A DNA stretch of 64,000 nucleotides, taken from assembly GCA_000349905.1 (NCBI GenBank), contig KB722746.1, positions 643,169-707,168 on the forward strand. The letters are read 5' to 3'. Below are positions 35,738 through 48,036 of the stretch, piece after piece. A program made the position numbers and the translations under genes. Below the pieces are notes generated by a model that searched no databases, was not told the DNA's origin, and was given only the letters and a program-made list of their open reading frames with translations. The stretch's first letter is position 1; each line of letters starts with the position of its first letter. This stretch comes from Volvariella volvacea V23. Taxonomy: Eukaryota > Basidiomycota > Agaricomycetes > Agaricales > Pluteaceae.

Positions 35738-36021
35738 TTTAAAGGAATAAAGGATAAAGTCTAGTGAACGTTTGTCGGGGGCAGCCGTGGTTGAGCGGAA
35801 GCGGACGATTGTTTGGTTTTCGTGTCTAAACCAAATAAAAGATATGCCAGATTTGGACAGATTTGTAATTGATCCCTTCTCGGTCACTTGCAGTCTTTCT
35901 CCTCCTCCATCCGCAGCTTGTACGCTCTAGTTATTCCAATTTTCCGACGCCATTTTTAACGCTCCGGTCTCGACGTGCGAGCTGTACTCTCTTCAGTGGT
36001 ATCTCCCCAAGGCCCGCCAAC

Positions 36022-39000
36022 ATGGCTCACCAATCTCCGATGATATCAATACCCAAGAAGTCGACGGATGAGGTCGATTGGACGACGCCTATTCGAACTC
36101 TTATCGCCCAGTCTTACGGCGAAAACCCAGAAAACTATGCGAATGAGTGTAATCAACTGACGCGATGTCGTCAGGACGCCGTGCGGGGTGCAGGGAGTGA
36201 AATAACCGGTAATTCAATTCACCCTAATCTTACCACCCAGCCCTTGCTCCCCTATTAACATTGAAATGGCCCTCTAACAATGCATCTATCAACTTCCAGC
36301 TCGTGATCTGCTTTACAAGTACTTCGGCCAACTCGAATTACTGGAACTACGATTCTCAGAAATCAGGGTCAACTTCCCCTGGCGCGACGCCTTCACGAAC
36401 AAGCTAACGACACAATCATCTATAGCTTTCGAGAAAGCTTCAATACTCTTCCAAATTGCCGCAACCCATTCTGCCATAGCTTCTTCTCAAAGCAGATCCG
36501 ATCCCGAAGGCCTCAAACGCTCATTTCATTATTTCCGGACATGCGCGGGGATGCTGACTTATATCAACGAGAACTTCCTGCACGCACCCTCCACTGATCT
36601 GAGCCGGGAGGTCATTAAGTTTCTCGTCAGTCTAATTTTGGCTCAAGCGACGGAGGTGTTCCTCGAGAAGACAGTGGATGAGAAGAAAGGGAATGCTTTG
36701 ATTGCTAAAGTTGGTGCCCAAGCGGCGGCCATGTACGCGGCATTAAACGACGAGGTGAAGGAGTTCATGGGTAAAGGCATCTTTGATAGGAACTGGGTGC
36801 TGCTAATTCAGGTACTCCTTCCTTCGTGTCTTCATTAATCACTGAAACTCAATCAGAGGCGCCATGTAATTCTACACTCGTCTAGATCAAAGCAAAGTAC
36901 TTTGCATCGCTTTCACAATACTACCGCGGACTTGCCGACAACGCAGCCGGGAAGCATGGTGACGCTCTCGTTCGCTTCGGACTAGCCGAATCACAAGCCA
37001 AAGAAGCCAACAAACTGGCTGTCACATTCTCTGTCGGCTTCGTTTCAACACTTTCACCACAGCTTCCTGTGGATGCAGGCTCCTCAATTCAAGAACGCAC
37101 CAAAGCCCATCATGTACTCTGTCTCGATAAGAAGAATGAGGCTCAACGCGAGAATGATCTTATCTACAACGCGATCTTGCCTCCGGCAGAAGCCCTCGCG
37201 ACAATCGACAAGGCCAATGTTGCGACACCTATTTCGATACATGATGTTTATAGTAACCCCGAGGTTCAGAAGACCATTGGACAGGACTTCTTCCTCAGAT
37301 TGATTCCGTTGAGCGTGCATGAGAGTGCTAGTGTGTATTCCGAGGAGAAAGCTAAGCTGGTCCGGGCCGAAGTTGAGCAGGCTGAAGGTGCCGAAGGGGA
37401 GATGAGAAGTGCGTTGGAGAGTTTGAGGGTCAGAGAGGGATTGGCGAGATTTAGGGCGATGGCCGAAGGCGAGGTTAGTGGTGGTGAAGAACTTCCGATC
37501 GATGTGAGGAGATGGAAGGAGGACATCACGTTGGTTGAGGATCGTGAAGGCGTGGAAGGGATGTTGAAGGAGTTGAAGCGACTAAAGGATGGTGTTCAAC
37601 AGGAGCTGGATGGCGTTTCCCGGGAATTGGAGATCGAATCCAAGGATTGTGAGATGATGAGGGTGAAGTACGATCACCTGTGGACGCAAGCTCCTTCTGC
37701 TACTCCTTCAAAGGCGTTACGGCAGGACTTGAAGTCTCATTACGGTGCTTTAGAAGCCGCAGCTGCATCAGATGGACAAGTCCTAGCCTTGTGGAATGTT
37801 GTTAAAGGGGATATTCAAATCCTTTTGTCACCGCAGGTGGAGGACGTGTTCAGGGCTAGTGCAGACCATGGCGCTGGATCAGGACAGCATTTATTGGATT
37901 TGGATGTAAGCTCCGAGGCGGATGATGCGAAGGAGAGAGCCAAGATCCGAGGTCTCGTTCAGGAGATCGACGAGAGGCTGTCGAGGCTTTCCAAAATTTC
38001 AAGAGAGAGAGGGGAGGTTTTGAAGGACCTCAAGGAAAAGGTGGGTTATCTCACCATTGTTTATTGATGCCATAATTTCTGGACTTTTCGGTGACTCAAC
38101 GCCTGGCTTTGGCAATCTGACAGATACAATCCGACGACGTCTCCCACTTATTGTTGCTGAATAGGCGTAACAGCGCCGTTGAACCGACCTTATTCGCCAC
38201 GGAATTGGAGAAGTTTAGACCTTATCAACAGAGGTTGGAGGCGACTGTCCATCATCAGCGGGCTGCATTACAGGAGGTTGCGCAGCTTTGGAAGAATTTG
38301 CGTGATCTGGCGGGAAGAGGACCCGGTGCGAGACGGTGGGAAGACAGAGAACGGAGGAAGAAGGATGCTGTTAAGAGATTCTCGAAGGCGAGAGATGGGT
38401 ATATGGAGGTTAGGGATGGCATTGCGTATGTATGCATTCCATGCATTTCGCCAAGTTTTCTGACTTTATACATTCCGGTAGCAAAGGCCTCCAGTTCTAC
38501 ACGGAACTGGGAGACTTGACAAAGTCGTTACAGAGAAACGCAAAGCAGTTCGTCACAAGTCGAGCGGCAGAGCGGGAGAGTCTCGCTGCCAAGCTTGAAA
38601 CTGAAAAGAGACTGTCTGTAAGCGCTCAGAAGGCCTCATCTCCTCCCCCTCCCTTAGCACCCAAGCCCCCTCTTCCGCCTCCTCCACCTGCCCCATCTAC
38701 CTCACCCAGACCAGCATCAGGGACACAGCAGAGTCTTGAGCACGCTTTTGCATCTATGGGATTGGGTAATTCTAACAATACCCCTCAACCTTCGGGATAC
38801 AACTTGCCTCCACCTCCACCCCAACCACAGCAGCGGTCAAGCGATTACATGAGATATGGCAATCAATACTCTTCTACCCCCCCACCCCCACCCTCTGCAC
38901 CCACTCACCCCCCTTCCGCACCGCCTGCTCCAGCTGGACATCCTGGCTACGGCCCACCACCAGCTCCTAGACATCCTACCTTACCCGATCCTCCAGCGAG

Positions 39001-39451
39001 GATGAATTCTTTATCGCAACCTTATTCCTCTTCGCCTGCAAGAGATCCGTACGCTAGCCTTGGAATGTGGAATCTAGAAACTCTATCAGCGCCACCTGCT
39101 AACCAGGGAGGCGCTCATCCGAGTGCTCCTCCATTGCCACCCCCACCCCCACCACCCTCACAATCGTCATTCTATAGCTCTCCTCCTCCTCCGCCTCAAC
39201 AGAACTACCAACAGAACTATTACCAACCGCAAGCGCCTCCACCACCACCGCCACCACCTGGGGGACACAATTACGCTAGCTATGGTAACCCTCAACAACA
39301 GCAGCAACAGCCGCAATATGGAAATTACAGCGCGTCCCCATCGCATGCTCAACACTATCGTCAAAACAGTTACTCGACGCCACCTGGACCGCCACCACCG
39401 CCACCTTCGAGTCAGGGGTACAGTGGGTATGGACAGAATTGGGGTGTGTGA
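36022..39451 (+). CDS. BRO1: BRO1-domain ESCRT-associated protein (Bro1/Vps31)
   Basis: There are five exons: 36022-36208, 36300-36811, 36886-38040, 38124-38425 and 38482-39451, for about 1041 aa. The N-terminus ([16 protein letters not shown]) and [19 protein letters not shown] match Bro1 more closely than Rim20/PalA. The BRO1 domain covers roughly residues 1-390. A coiled V-domain follows (about 390-790, many Glu/Arg heptads), then a long Pro-rich tail with PPPPP runs and a Gln-rich patch (38630-39440). Bro1 binds ESCRT-III Snf7 on endosomes and recruits the Doa4-type deubiquitinase during multivesicular body sorting. The Pro-rich tail is the expected SH3/ESCRT contact region and is low-complexity. 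Confidence 0.9.
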
Positions 39452-40621
39452 TTTCGGTAATGACCGCTATGATTGATTCACGTCGTTGTGAGTGGCAGTG
39501 CTTTGGTGTCAGAGTGTAGGATTTGTACTATAATGTTGATTGTAAATACATCGGTGCAGTAGCATGATTTATTACCACCGATCTTGCTGTTGACGTTTCT
39601 GAAAACGTGTGGAGGCATGTGCGTCCCATGCAGCGGACATTATCAGAAGGCGAGGTATGCAAACGGTATCACGTCTCCAATATCAATACAGCATGATTAG
39701 CCTCGGTTGTATTTGCTTTGGTGGTGAACACCGAGGCGGCTACGCCACAGGCAACGAGGCCACGAGGACGCCATGATCAGTGTTCAGACGCAAATGGAGT
39801 GACGCTATCATCAATCTTGGTTGATGACTGGGTGGCGTTGGCGTGTGGAATGAGTGAAGCAGCCAAAAGGAGAGAACGATTATAAGTTCAGAGAAAATGC
39901 TGACACATTCGTTGATATGTGCAAATGTGGGTGCCAGAACACGACCACATCCGGGCCCATGACTGGAGCTAGGATGAATCTCGAATTGTTGGGAGTCAGA
40001 AGAATCGGGATAACCACGTTTCATAGAAATGGACGATCGAAAAAGGCCGTGTTCTCTTCTCAGGGCATCATTTCACAGATAGTGCGCCCATTCCTCGCTG
40101 TGGGTGGAAAAAGGTGACAGCATACAGCCAACCCAAGAGACATTGTTTTTCATCATCCAGATGCCAGACTAAGAATTTAATACTGCTAGCTGTGATGTTC
40201 ATATAGCCCTCGTTTTGATCAGATGATAAAGGATCAGAAACCTGGAATGATTTTGTACTTGTGAAGGTCTTTCTAGGACACTAGGAGAATGGACACGTAT
40301 TGTCAGCTCGTCGTTCTGAGCGTTGTAATCCTCTGCAAGCTTCAACATACAACGTCAGCCTGACGTTGATACATGGTGCAACAACAAACAAAAAACTGAA
40401 GCCACACTCTATGATCAATGACTTGGTTAGGGGGATCTGCGTTGGACCATTTGTGACGATAGACGCTCAGACGCGCTGGTCGCAGGGTGCACATGGCGTC
40501 TGATATTGGCAGTGTGCTACCTGTGCTACCACCCTTTCCTCAACTGCAGGTATCAAGGTCAGTTTCGTTACTCCCCCCACCCACATGCACCGTAGCATCT
40601 CGGCTTGATTAGGAATCATAG
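39452..40621. other. Intergenic, nothing recognised
   Basis: This is the 3' flank of BRO1 and the presumed promoter of the NACHT gene. Frames here are short and lack domains. Confidence 0.5.
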
Positions 40622-43600
40622 ATGGGGGATAAAAGTCGCATCTCATCAGACAATTCGCACCAAGCAGGCGCTCATTTCCTACAGAATTCAGTCGTTTTCA
40701 ATCACGGGCACATCATCAATAACGCAATGGTAATTGATCCTCTAACAACTATTAGAGGTGGAGGTGCGTCTTCTAATCCTTTTCGCTGTCAGTTGATTGA
40801 TAGAGATAGCGATATCAGGGAATTGTATCAAAATATACCTTCTCCCTCGTATATGTTCGAGAGCTATGTTCAATGGTGATGCCAGAGACGATGCACCCAA
40901 GTGCCACCCTGAAACTCGCAGATCAATCATATCCGATACGAAACCATGGGCTATTAGCACGACTTCCCTGTCTGACATTTTATGGTTGACTGGTCCTGTC
41001 GGGACGGGGAAATCAGCGATCGCCCGTCGGGTATGCGAAGAGCTGAACGAGGAGGACCCCCGTCTGCTTGTTGGCAGCTTCTTTTTCTGGAGAAATGATG
41101 ACGATCGCAACACGTTGAAGGCTTTCGTTGCCACCATTTCCTACCGCCTTTCAGTTGTCATGCCGGAAGTCGGACGCCTGATAGAATATGTCCTCTCCGA
41201 GGATCCTTCTATTTTGGATGCAACGCTCGAGTACCAGTGGAATGCATTAGTCGTCAAGCCCCTTCATCAAGCGTTCGCCAACTTGGACCCTACACAAGCT
41301 GCTCAGCCGCGATCGTTGATTGTTATTGACGGTCTTGACGAATGCAAGTCGCCCTCCAGTCAGCGACAAGTTCTCCAACTCCTTGTCACTCTCCGTCACC
41401 ACGGCCTTCACCAACGAGTTGCGTTTTTAATTGCTAGTCGCCCAGAAGTCCATATCCAAGCCGAGATAGAATTCTTGATGTCCCAACATCCTGTTTCATT
41501 TCGACTACCTCACTTAGTCTTGACGGAGACGCCAGAATCCAAAGATGACATGCGCCTTATCCTCAACACAAGCTTTAACGGTATATGTAGACGCCGCCGT
41601 CTAATTATCGGGGATGGCATATGGCCGCCTGAAGAAACAGTTGAACACATCATCAAACTTGCCCGCGGACAGTTCATCTACCCCTTAACTATTGTCCGGT
41701 GGCTGGAGGAAGAGGATGGACACCCTATCCATAGACTCGCCTCCATCTTCGAGGTTTCAGGCGTCGAAAAATCTCGCGCACTTGCCCCATTGGACGATCT
41801 GTACAACCTTGTCCTCTCCTCAGCATGCACAAAAGATGCAGGCGCTTTGGTCCTTCCCTGCCTTTTTATGATCACCAATCCCCGTCCTAATGGTCAAATA
41901 CGCACAATCGAATATCTAGGTCAGCTATTCGAGCGAGACTGCGGGTATATTCGACTAGCACTTCAGCCTTTACACTCTGTCCTTGAGATCCCGGTCGACG
42001 ATTCAGGCGTCATTAAACTGTATCATACATCCTTCTTAGAATACCTATACGACCCGACGAGGAGTAGCTCCCACCACGTTCAGAGTCTCACGATTCTAGG
42101 CTCCACACTACGGCACGCATTAAGATGGGCGATTGGGCTAGGAGGAACGATACCAAGCCTGGACAGTTCCATAGCATGGCTGCATATACCTTTTTCACGA
42201 GATGTTATTAGGGCCACTCCAGGCCTACTGGGTAGTGCTAGCGAGATGAACGCCACAGCTTGGCTGCGAGAGTGCTACTTACTAGCGCGCACACCTATTT
42301 CACCACATCACTCAGAGGGTGACTATACACGATTTCGTCAAGTTCTACAATCTTCCATCACCAGCGAAGAATGGGTGCATCTAATTCCATACTTCATAGA
42401 CATTTAAGGGCTAATATTCCCAATTTATAGGGCCGGATATCGAACAATTACCCATCAGCGGACGATCTTTTCGATTTACCACTTTACAAATGGTTAGCAG
42501 AGCTTAGGTCCGGGTTACTAACACTCCGACAGACTGCGCTATTTCTTCATGTGGCTTTTACACTCAGTATACAGGAGATGATTATAGAAGCGAACGAGCT
42601 AGAGGCGGGGTCTGCTGTTGTAAGAGCGTGCAGTTCTTCGGATAGCATCCTTCCAGAGGATCAGCATACTTGCAAAGCCAGAAAATTAATCGTTGAACAA
42701 AACGAATGGCTAAGTTCTACGTTGAGAGAGGATAGGGATTGGAAGTTCTTCTTAGGTCAGGCATTATCCCATGACAGACCCGACGACAAGCAATCGAGTG
42801 CCGTTCGCGAGACTTTTCTTTCCATATTCACACCGTTGAATGTCATGTATTCAATTACGTTGACGACATTGAAGGGCAATCTTAAGGGGTGCGTACTCTC
42901 AATAGCTTTAGCATTTGATAATAACCAGTACAGTAGCAATGTCCTCTTACGATGCATCGAAAGCATACGGAAGCAAGACACCCAAGTTCCTATTATCAAA
43001 CCATATCTGATGACTCTTTTGTGGATAGCAGAATGGACTGCCTCCAACCATACCTTTTTACACCGCGAATGGCAACCAGACATCCAATGGTTTATTGAGG
43101 TACGTACGGGCGTTCTCACAAACTTGAAATGTATGACTAAAAGCAATCTACAGCAATTTGGCGATTTGGCGCCCGAAGCTCTTGCTAAGCACTGGCAACA
43201 AAAAAAGTGCGAGCGGCCTCTCCCAGCCGTACAATCAGATATGGTCATCACACTAAGAGAAAAAATCGCCCAGTTTGCGGTGGTAGGAAATGAGTGCGAC
43301 TGCGATAATATACTAGGGTTCGAGACCAAAGCAAAGAACCATAGGCACGAAAGTTCGACAGATTATCCAAGTGCTGACAGGTGTGGCATATGCGGTCTAC
43401 ATTGACGCACTGCTTACAAGCCTTTTTGTACTAGTAAACTGCGTAGAACAAAAGGGTCAGCCCCTTCCTCCAAGCGAGTTCTAAGCGCAGCGAAACCGGC
43501 CTCACCCAGGAGGCCTTCTGGCCACTCTCCACGGCCATCTCCCTCTCACCCACGCGGAGGCGCACAGCCATCAAGTCCTAGACCATCGAGACCCTCGCCC

Positions 43601-43657
43601 GCTGCAGAAAAACCTAAACCGAGTCCTGTAGCCCCTAAGAAGCCGTGGAGACCATAG
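40622..43657 (+). CDS. NACHT-domain P-loop NTPase (NLR-like), probably intact
   Basis: The model has five exons: 40622-40729, 40806-42374, 42431-43099, 43154-43380 and 43435-43657, giving 2796 nt (931 aa). The N-terminus has an Asn-rich motif (GAHFLQNSVVFNHGHIINNA). The NACHT domain follows: AMFNGDARDDAPKCHPETR leader, Walker A GPVGTGKSA, SFFFW, Walker B LIVIDGLDECK and the ASRPE sensor-like motif. Beyond it are helical segments, then a Pro/Ser/Arg-rich tail ending PKKPWRP. Fungal NACHT proteins act in non-self recognition and cell death; partner and trigger are unknown here. The exon 1-2 junction is uncertain: an acceptor at 40792 gives a frame with a stop at 40877-40879, while the one at 40805 keeps the frame. 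Paralogues are at 1494-3513 and 52400-54850. Confidence 0.78.
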
Positions 43658-43916
43658 AGTAGATTACATTCGTAGCATTTCCCGGTCATATGCTCCGCAT
43701 ACTAGCTTGTATCACTGTCTTATCTGCACTGTAATGTTGTATAGCTGGACCCCAAGAAAGTCCTTGCAATGCCATGATTGATGAGAATATTACTGTAAGA
43801 TATACTACACACAAGCGATGAGAAAAACAGTCGACAACCTCAACACCCCATTGTCAGAGAGGTTCCACCTACACGCGCCCACTCATCCGCCTTCTATCAC
43901 CCATACCACGCACGCC

Positions 43917-46900
43917 TCACTCCTTATACAACACGGCCAGCACATCCTTCCGAACCTCGAAGAAACTCGATGCATTGTCCTTACTCTGAACCACAATCTT
44001 ATCCGCTGGTGCGTCACTCGGCGATTCATAGATGGTACATGTCTTCCCTTTTAACTCTCCATCCAGCACCACCGCATCCTCCATCCTTAAAAGTGGTGTC
44101 ACTTGTTGCAGGAATCGCACAGGGATAACCCTTTCATCGCCCGATCCAAAGTCTATGGTAGCATACGCCTCGAACTGTTGATCGGGGTTGTTGGTTCCTG
44201 CACGCGAGACGCTTTTGACTCGGCCCAGACGCTCTTCATATTGGCCATGCAAGTAGTCTGGCGCACGAGTGCCCTTGACGACAACTTTCATACGAGTGAG
44301 AACTGGGGCAAGATCCTCGTCAAGGAGCCAACTTGGATCGAGAGCTATCAGACGAGGAAGGCTGGGTTAGAGACCTGGAACGAACAAAAGCACGTCAACG
44401 TACTAAACGGTATGTCTTTATCAAGAGAATCGTGGAAACCGAAGTTTGCTCCAGGCGTGGGCGCTCCAAGTGCTCCAGAAAATGATACACCTGGTGTAGG
44501 TGCCACCCAGGACGTTGATGCAGCAGGAGTTGGCGCTGAAAACGGTGTCGGCGCGAAAGCAGGCGTAGCAGCTGGTATGACGCCGGGCGTTGGCGCGCTC
44601 TACATAAACAAAGGAGGACTTTCATTAATAAAGCACCGATATAGAAACCAGGAATAGAATACATACCCATGTTTCACCCCATACCGGTGTTCTCTGTGGT
44701 GATGTCCAACCTTCAGGACTTGTACCCCATCCACCACCAGCACCACCACCAGACCTTGAAGGAGTGGAATCGCCCCATGAGTTCGGCTTAGGTGTCTGCC
44801 ACCCAGCAGCACCACCACCACCAGAAGCGTATGGATTAGGCGTTCTTGAACTTGCATTCCAAGCAGGAGTCCGTCCACCATCAGCGTAAGGATTTGGCGT
44901 TCTACTTGAGGCATTCCAGGCAGGTGTCTTGCCACCATCCAGAGCATAAGGGTTAGGCGTACGCGACGAGGCATTCCAAGCTGGCGTTCTGCTATCCTGG
45001 TAGGGGTTGGGAGTGCGTCCTACTGCTGCACCTGAGGGTGTGCGTCCACCAGCCTGGGGAGTACGAGAGCCAAAGCGGTCCATAGGCGGGCCCATCATGC
45101 CGTGCTGAGTGCTGTTTAGGGGGGCAAGTTTGCCATCCGATCTGAAGATAGGATAATCTTTAGCAGCAGTCATCCCGAATTGCAAACGATGTCACCTACA
45201 TTCTCTTATAGAGTTTGTCCTTCTCTATCGAAATAATCTTGTTCCCTGTTCTTAGTTCAACTCTTGCCATGTTTCCGTTCGTGTCTTTGATCGTTCCCAC
45301 ATAACCCTTCTGAGCGCCTTTGATAATGACCACCGTAAGGCCTATATGTCTATCCCTTGGTCCTCGTCCCATCACTCCAGAACCCACCATTCCACCAACT
45401 GGCACTGCCAGGCTAGGGTTCATCTTCGAAAGGTCTGTTCCAGGCTTGAAGATACTACCCTTAGGTGCGACAGACACTAATGACCGGGTGCGTGTAACAA
45501 ATACGCCACCGTTTTCTACAATTTCTCGATTGTGAAGGAAAGCGAAGAAGGATTGATGGATGTGAAGGACGCGTCCTTTACGACCCTGTTGAAAGATAAA
45601 GGGAAAGGGTAGAATCGTTCAGAAATAGAAGTAAGAAAGATACCAGAGACTAACCTCTCCGTCAATCTCCTTCATGTTGTCATTAATACGAATCTCATGC
45701 CCTTCTGAATCGGTAGCGATCGCCCTATTCGAATCTCGACGCATTGAGATTTGGTGGGGTTGCACAAGGCGGACTTGGCCATTTTGATCGAGCACTCTGA
45801 ACGAATCGCGTTCCGTTTTGTAGATAACACCGACAGTCTGAGCGCTACACAAAAGCATAAATCATCAGCCCAAGAGAAAAGGCGAGTCCAAAAAAATAGA
45901 CATACTCAAGTTGGACAAGGTCATGCAACTCATAATTTCCAACTACATTTGTCGATGAACCAACTTCGGCAGCTTCACGCAAATCCTTCGAAAAGACAGA
46001 AACCTGCAGTCCAAAGTGAGCAAGTCATACCAAGAAGAGTACAGCTCCGGGTTACCTCTTGAAGAGACATATCCGACAAGAATGTCACCACATTATCTGA
46101 CACCGCCACAACCAGACCCGTTTCGTCTGCATTGTGTCCCGTCATGACCTTAACATGATCTCCTGGCTTGAAGCGCTTCCTCACACTCCGTGCAGGTAGC
46201 TCAATCTTTTGACCTTCGATATCGACCCCAACAGCCGTGATGGTGACCACATCCTGGTTGATTTCTTCCACGACACCATGTACACCAGCCTGCTCTCCTT
46301 CAAAGACTTCGACATGATCACCAGGTTGCAGCACCTGAATGGCAGCTTTTCTTGACGCTTCGGCAATAACTGACAGGTCTACAACTCCATCCGCTTGTCC
46401 CCCATCCAGCTTCTTTGAGAATTGCGTAATCTCCTCCAGAGTCGGGTTCACATCGTCGAGAGCCAAGGCGCTGATCTTGAAATCCTTTTCAATGAAACCG
46501 TCCCGGTATGTATCGCCCTGGAACAAATAGGTGCCGCTCTTGTAAAGTACGGTGCTGCGTCCATAGACTTTTGCGACTTCATCGGGGTTAAATAGTCGCT
46601 GGGGGGGCCGAATATTGCCCGGAGCAGGAGCATTTTTCTTGCGTTTCTTAGAACCATCGAGAGAGTCGTCGCGTGGCCGTAGATCAATGCGAGGAATGAA
46701 ACGCAATCCAACATCTTCACCGTTTTCTGCAATATCCATCACTTGTGCAAGGTCACCTTGGTATTTTCCGCGTCTCATTCGTACCCAGCTTCCGGGAGTG
46801 ATGGTTTGTTCTTGTTTCTTGATTTGGAGCAGGCTGGCCATTTCTTCGATTGGAACTAGTTGGATACCACGACTCGGGTATACACCGACGAGGCCTTGAC

Positions 46901-47792
46901 AGGCTTTGTTGACTTGGGCAGAACTACGAGCTTCAACGTAAATTATTCCAGGAAGCGAATCACGTTGGAAAGCTGAAAGGATAGCGAGCGGTTGAGCAGT
47001 GAATTCCAAGTCAATGGCCTTTCGCATTAAACTAAACACGATTTCGCGCTCTCGACCGGGCTGCAGGAGAGTCAGCGAATGAACACATGGAATTTGACAT
47101 TTAGTCATACCTTGACCCGGACCTGCCACAAGCTTGCGTCGTGAACGGAAGGCATCAACAGCCGCTGTGGTATCTCGTTCATGTCGCCAGTATAACGAAC
47201 AGCTCTCTGCTGGCCATATCGTCGACTCAAATCTCGCGCAATTTGTTCAGGACTCTTATCCTCCTCCTCGTCTAGTTGCCTCTTTTTGTCAAGAAGTGCA
47301 TGATGTGTGGCTCGATCTCCATCATCAAAGTCATCATCAACAAATGTTTCTGCAGCCGTGTGATGAGTGATATGCCACTGTATGAATAGGATTTACTTAC
47401 CGCCACCTTCAAGTTCGCCGTCCTCTTCCTCCTCATCATCGTCACTGACTTCGGCCTCAATATCGAGGAAGCGACTTGCCGCGGGGCGCCTGTGACGGTG
47501 CTGTAATCAAGTTATCAGTAAACGCTGACGGAGTGGAGTCATAACGAATCCTTACTTTTGTCCGCTTCCGTTTTCTGCCTGGGTCCTCCTCGTCCTCCTC
47601 GTCCTCTTCGTCGTCATCCTCTTCGTCATCCTCTTCTTCCTCCTCGTCATCGTCATCATACTCCCTTCTAGATTTTGACTTGCTCGCTTTCTTCTGTGTC
47701 TGCTCTTCCTCCTCGTCATAACCACCCTCGTCGTGTTCAGCATCATCCATTGGGGCATCGCGATCATAAATGTCCTGCTCGTTGTCCGACAT
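43917..47792 (-). CDS. SPT5: Transcription elongation factor SPT5
   Basis: The start is ATG 47792 (MSDNEQD). The N-terminus is a long Asp/Glu-rich acidic region (47540-47790) and then the NGN domain (ending near 46870, RGIQLVPI). Multiple KOW motifs follow (GSWVRMRRGKYQGDLAQV, PGDHVEVFEGEQAGVHGVV, PGDHVKVMTGHNADETG, GLTVVIIKGAQKGYVG). After these comes a C-terminal repeat region (44650-45110) with TPAWNASSRTPNPY units and a second TP-rich stretch (SAPTPG, VAPTPG). The protein closes with a KOW-like end (KVVVKGTRAPDYL to LAVLYKE). With Spt4 it forms DSIF, clamping RNA polymerase II and coupling elongation to capping. Introns are numerous. It is head to head with the F-box gene (244 bp) and tail to tail with the NACHT gene. 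Confidence 0.9.
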
Positions 47793-48036
47793 CACTTCAG
47801 ACTAAACGTAGAGGTGGTTGGCGAAAAGAAAGGAGGGGAGGGGACAGGGAGGGATGGTGGTGGTAGCGGAGAAAGTGAATGTTGTTGACCAAGCCAACTC
47901 CCAATTTGGTGCCGGAAAGGTGGCTAAGCGGCAGTTCCCGCTCGATCACGCATTATGTCATCAATACAATTCCAAACGAAGAAACGATTCCGATTTAGAT
48001 CGACAACTGGTCCTACGGCCACAGCTACCTGGACGT

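Noticed and set aside
40850..40880. Apparent frameshift in the NACHT gene
   Set aside because: It disappears if the first intron ends at 40805 and not at 40792; the resulting frame gives the expected leader (RAMFNGDARDD).
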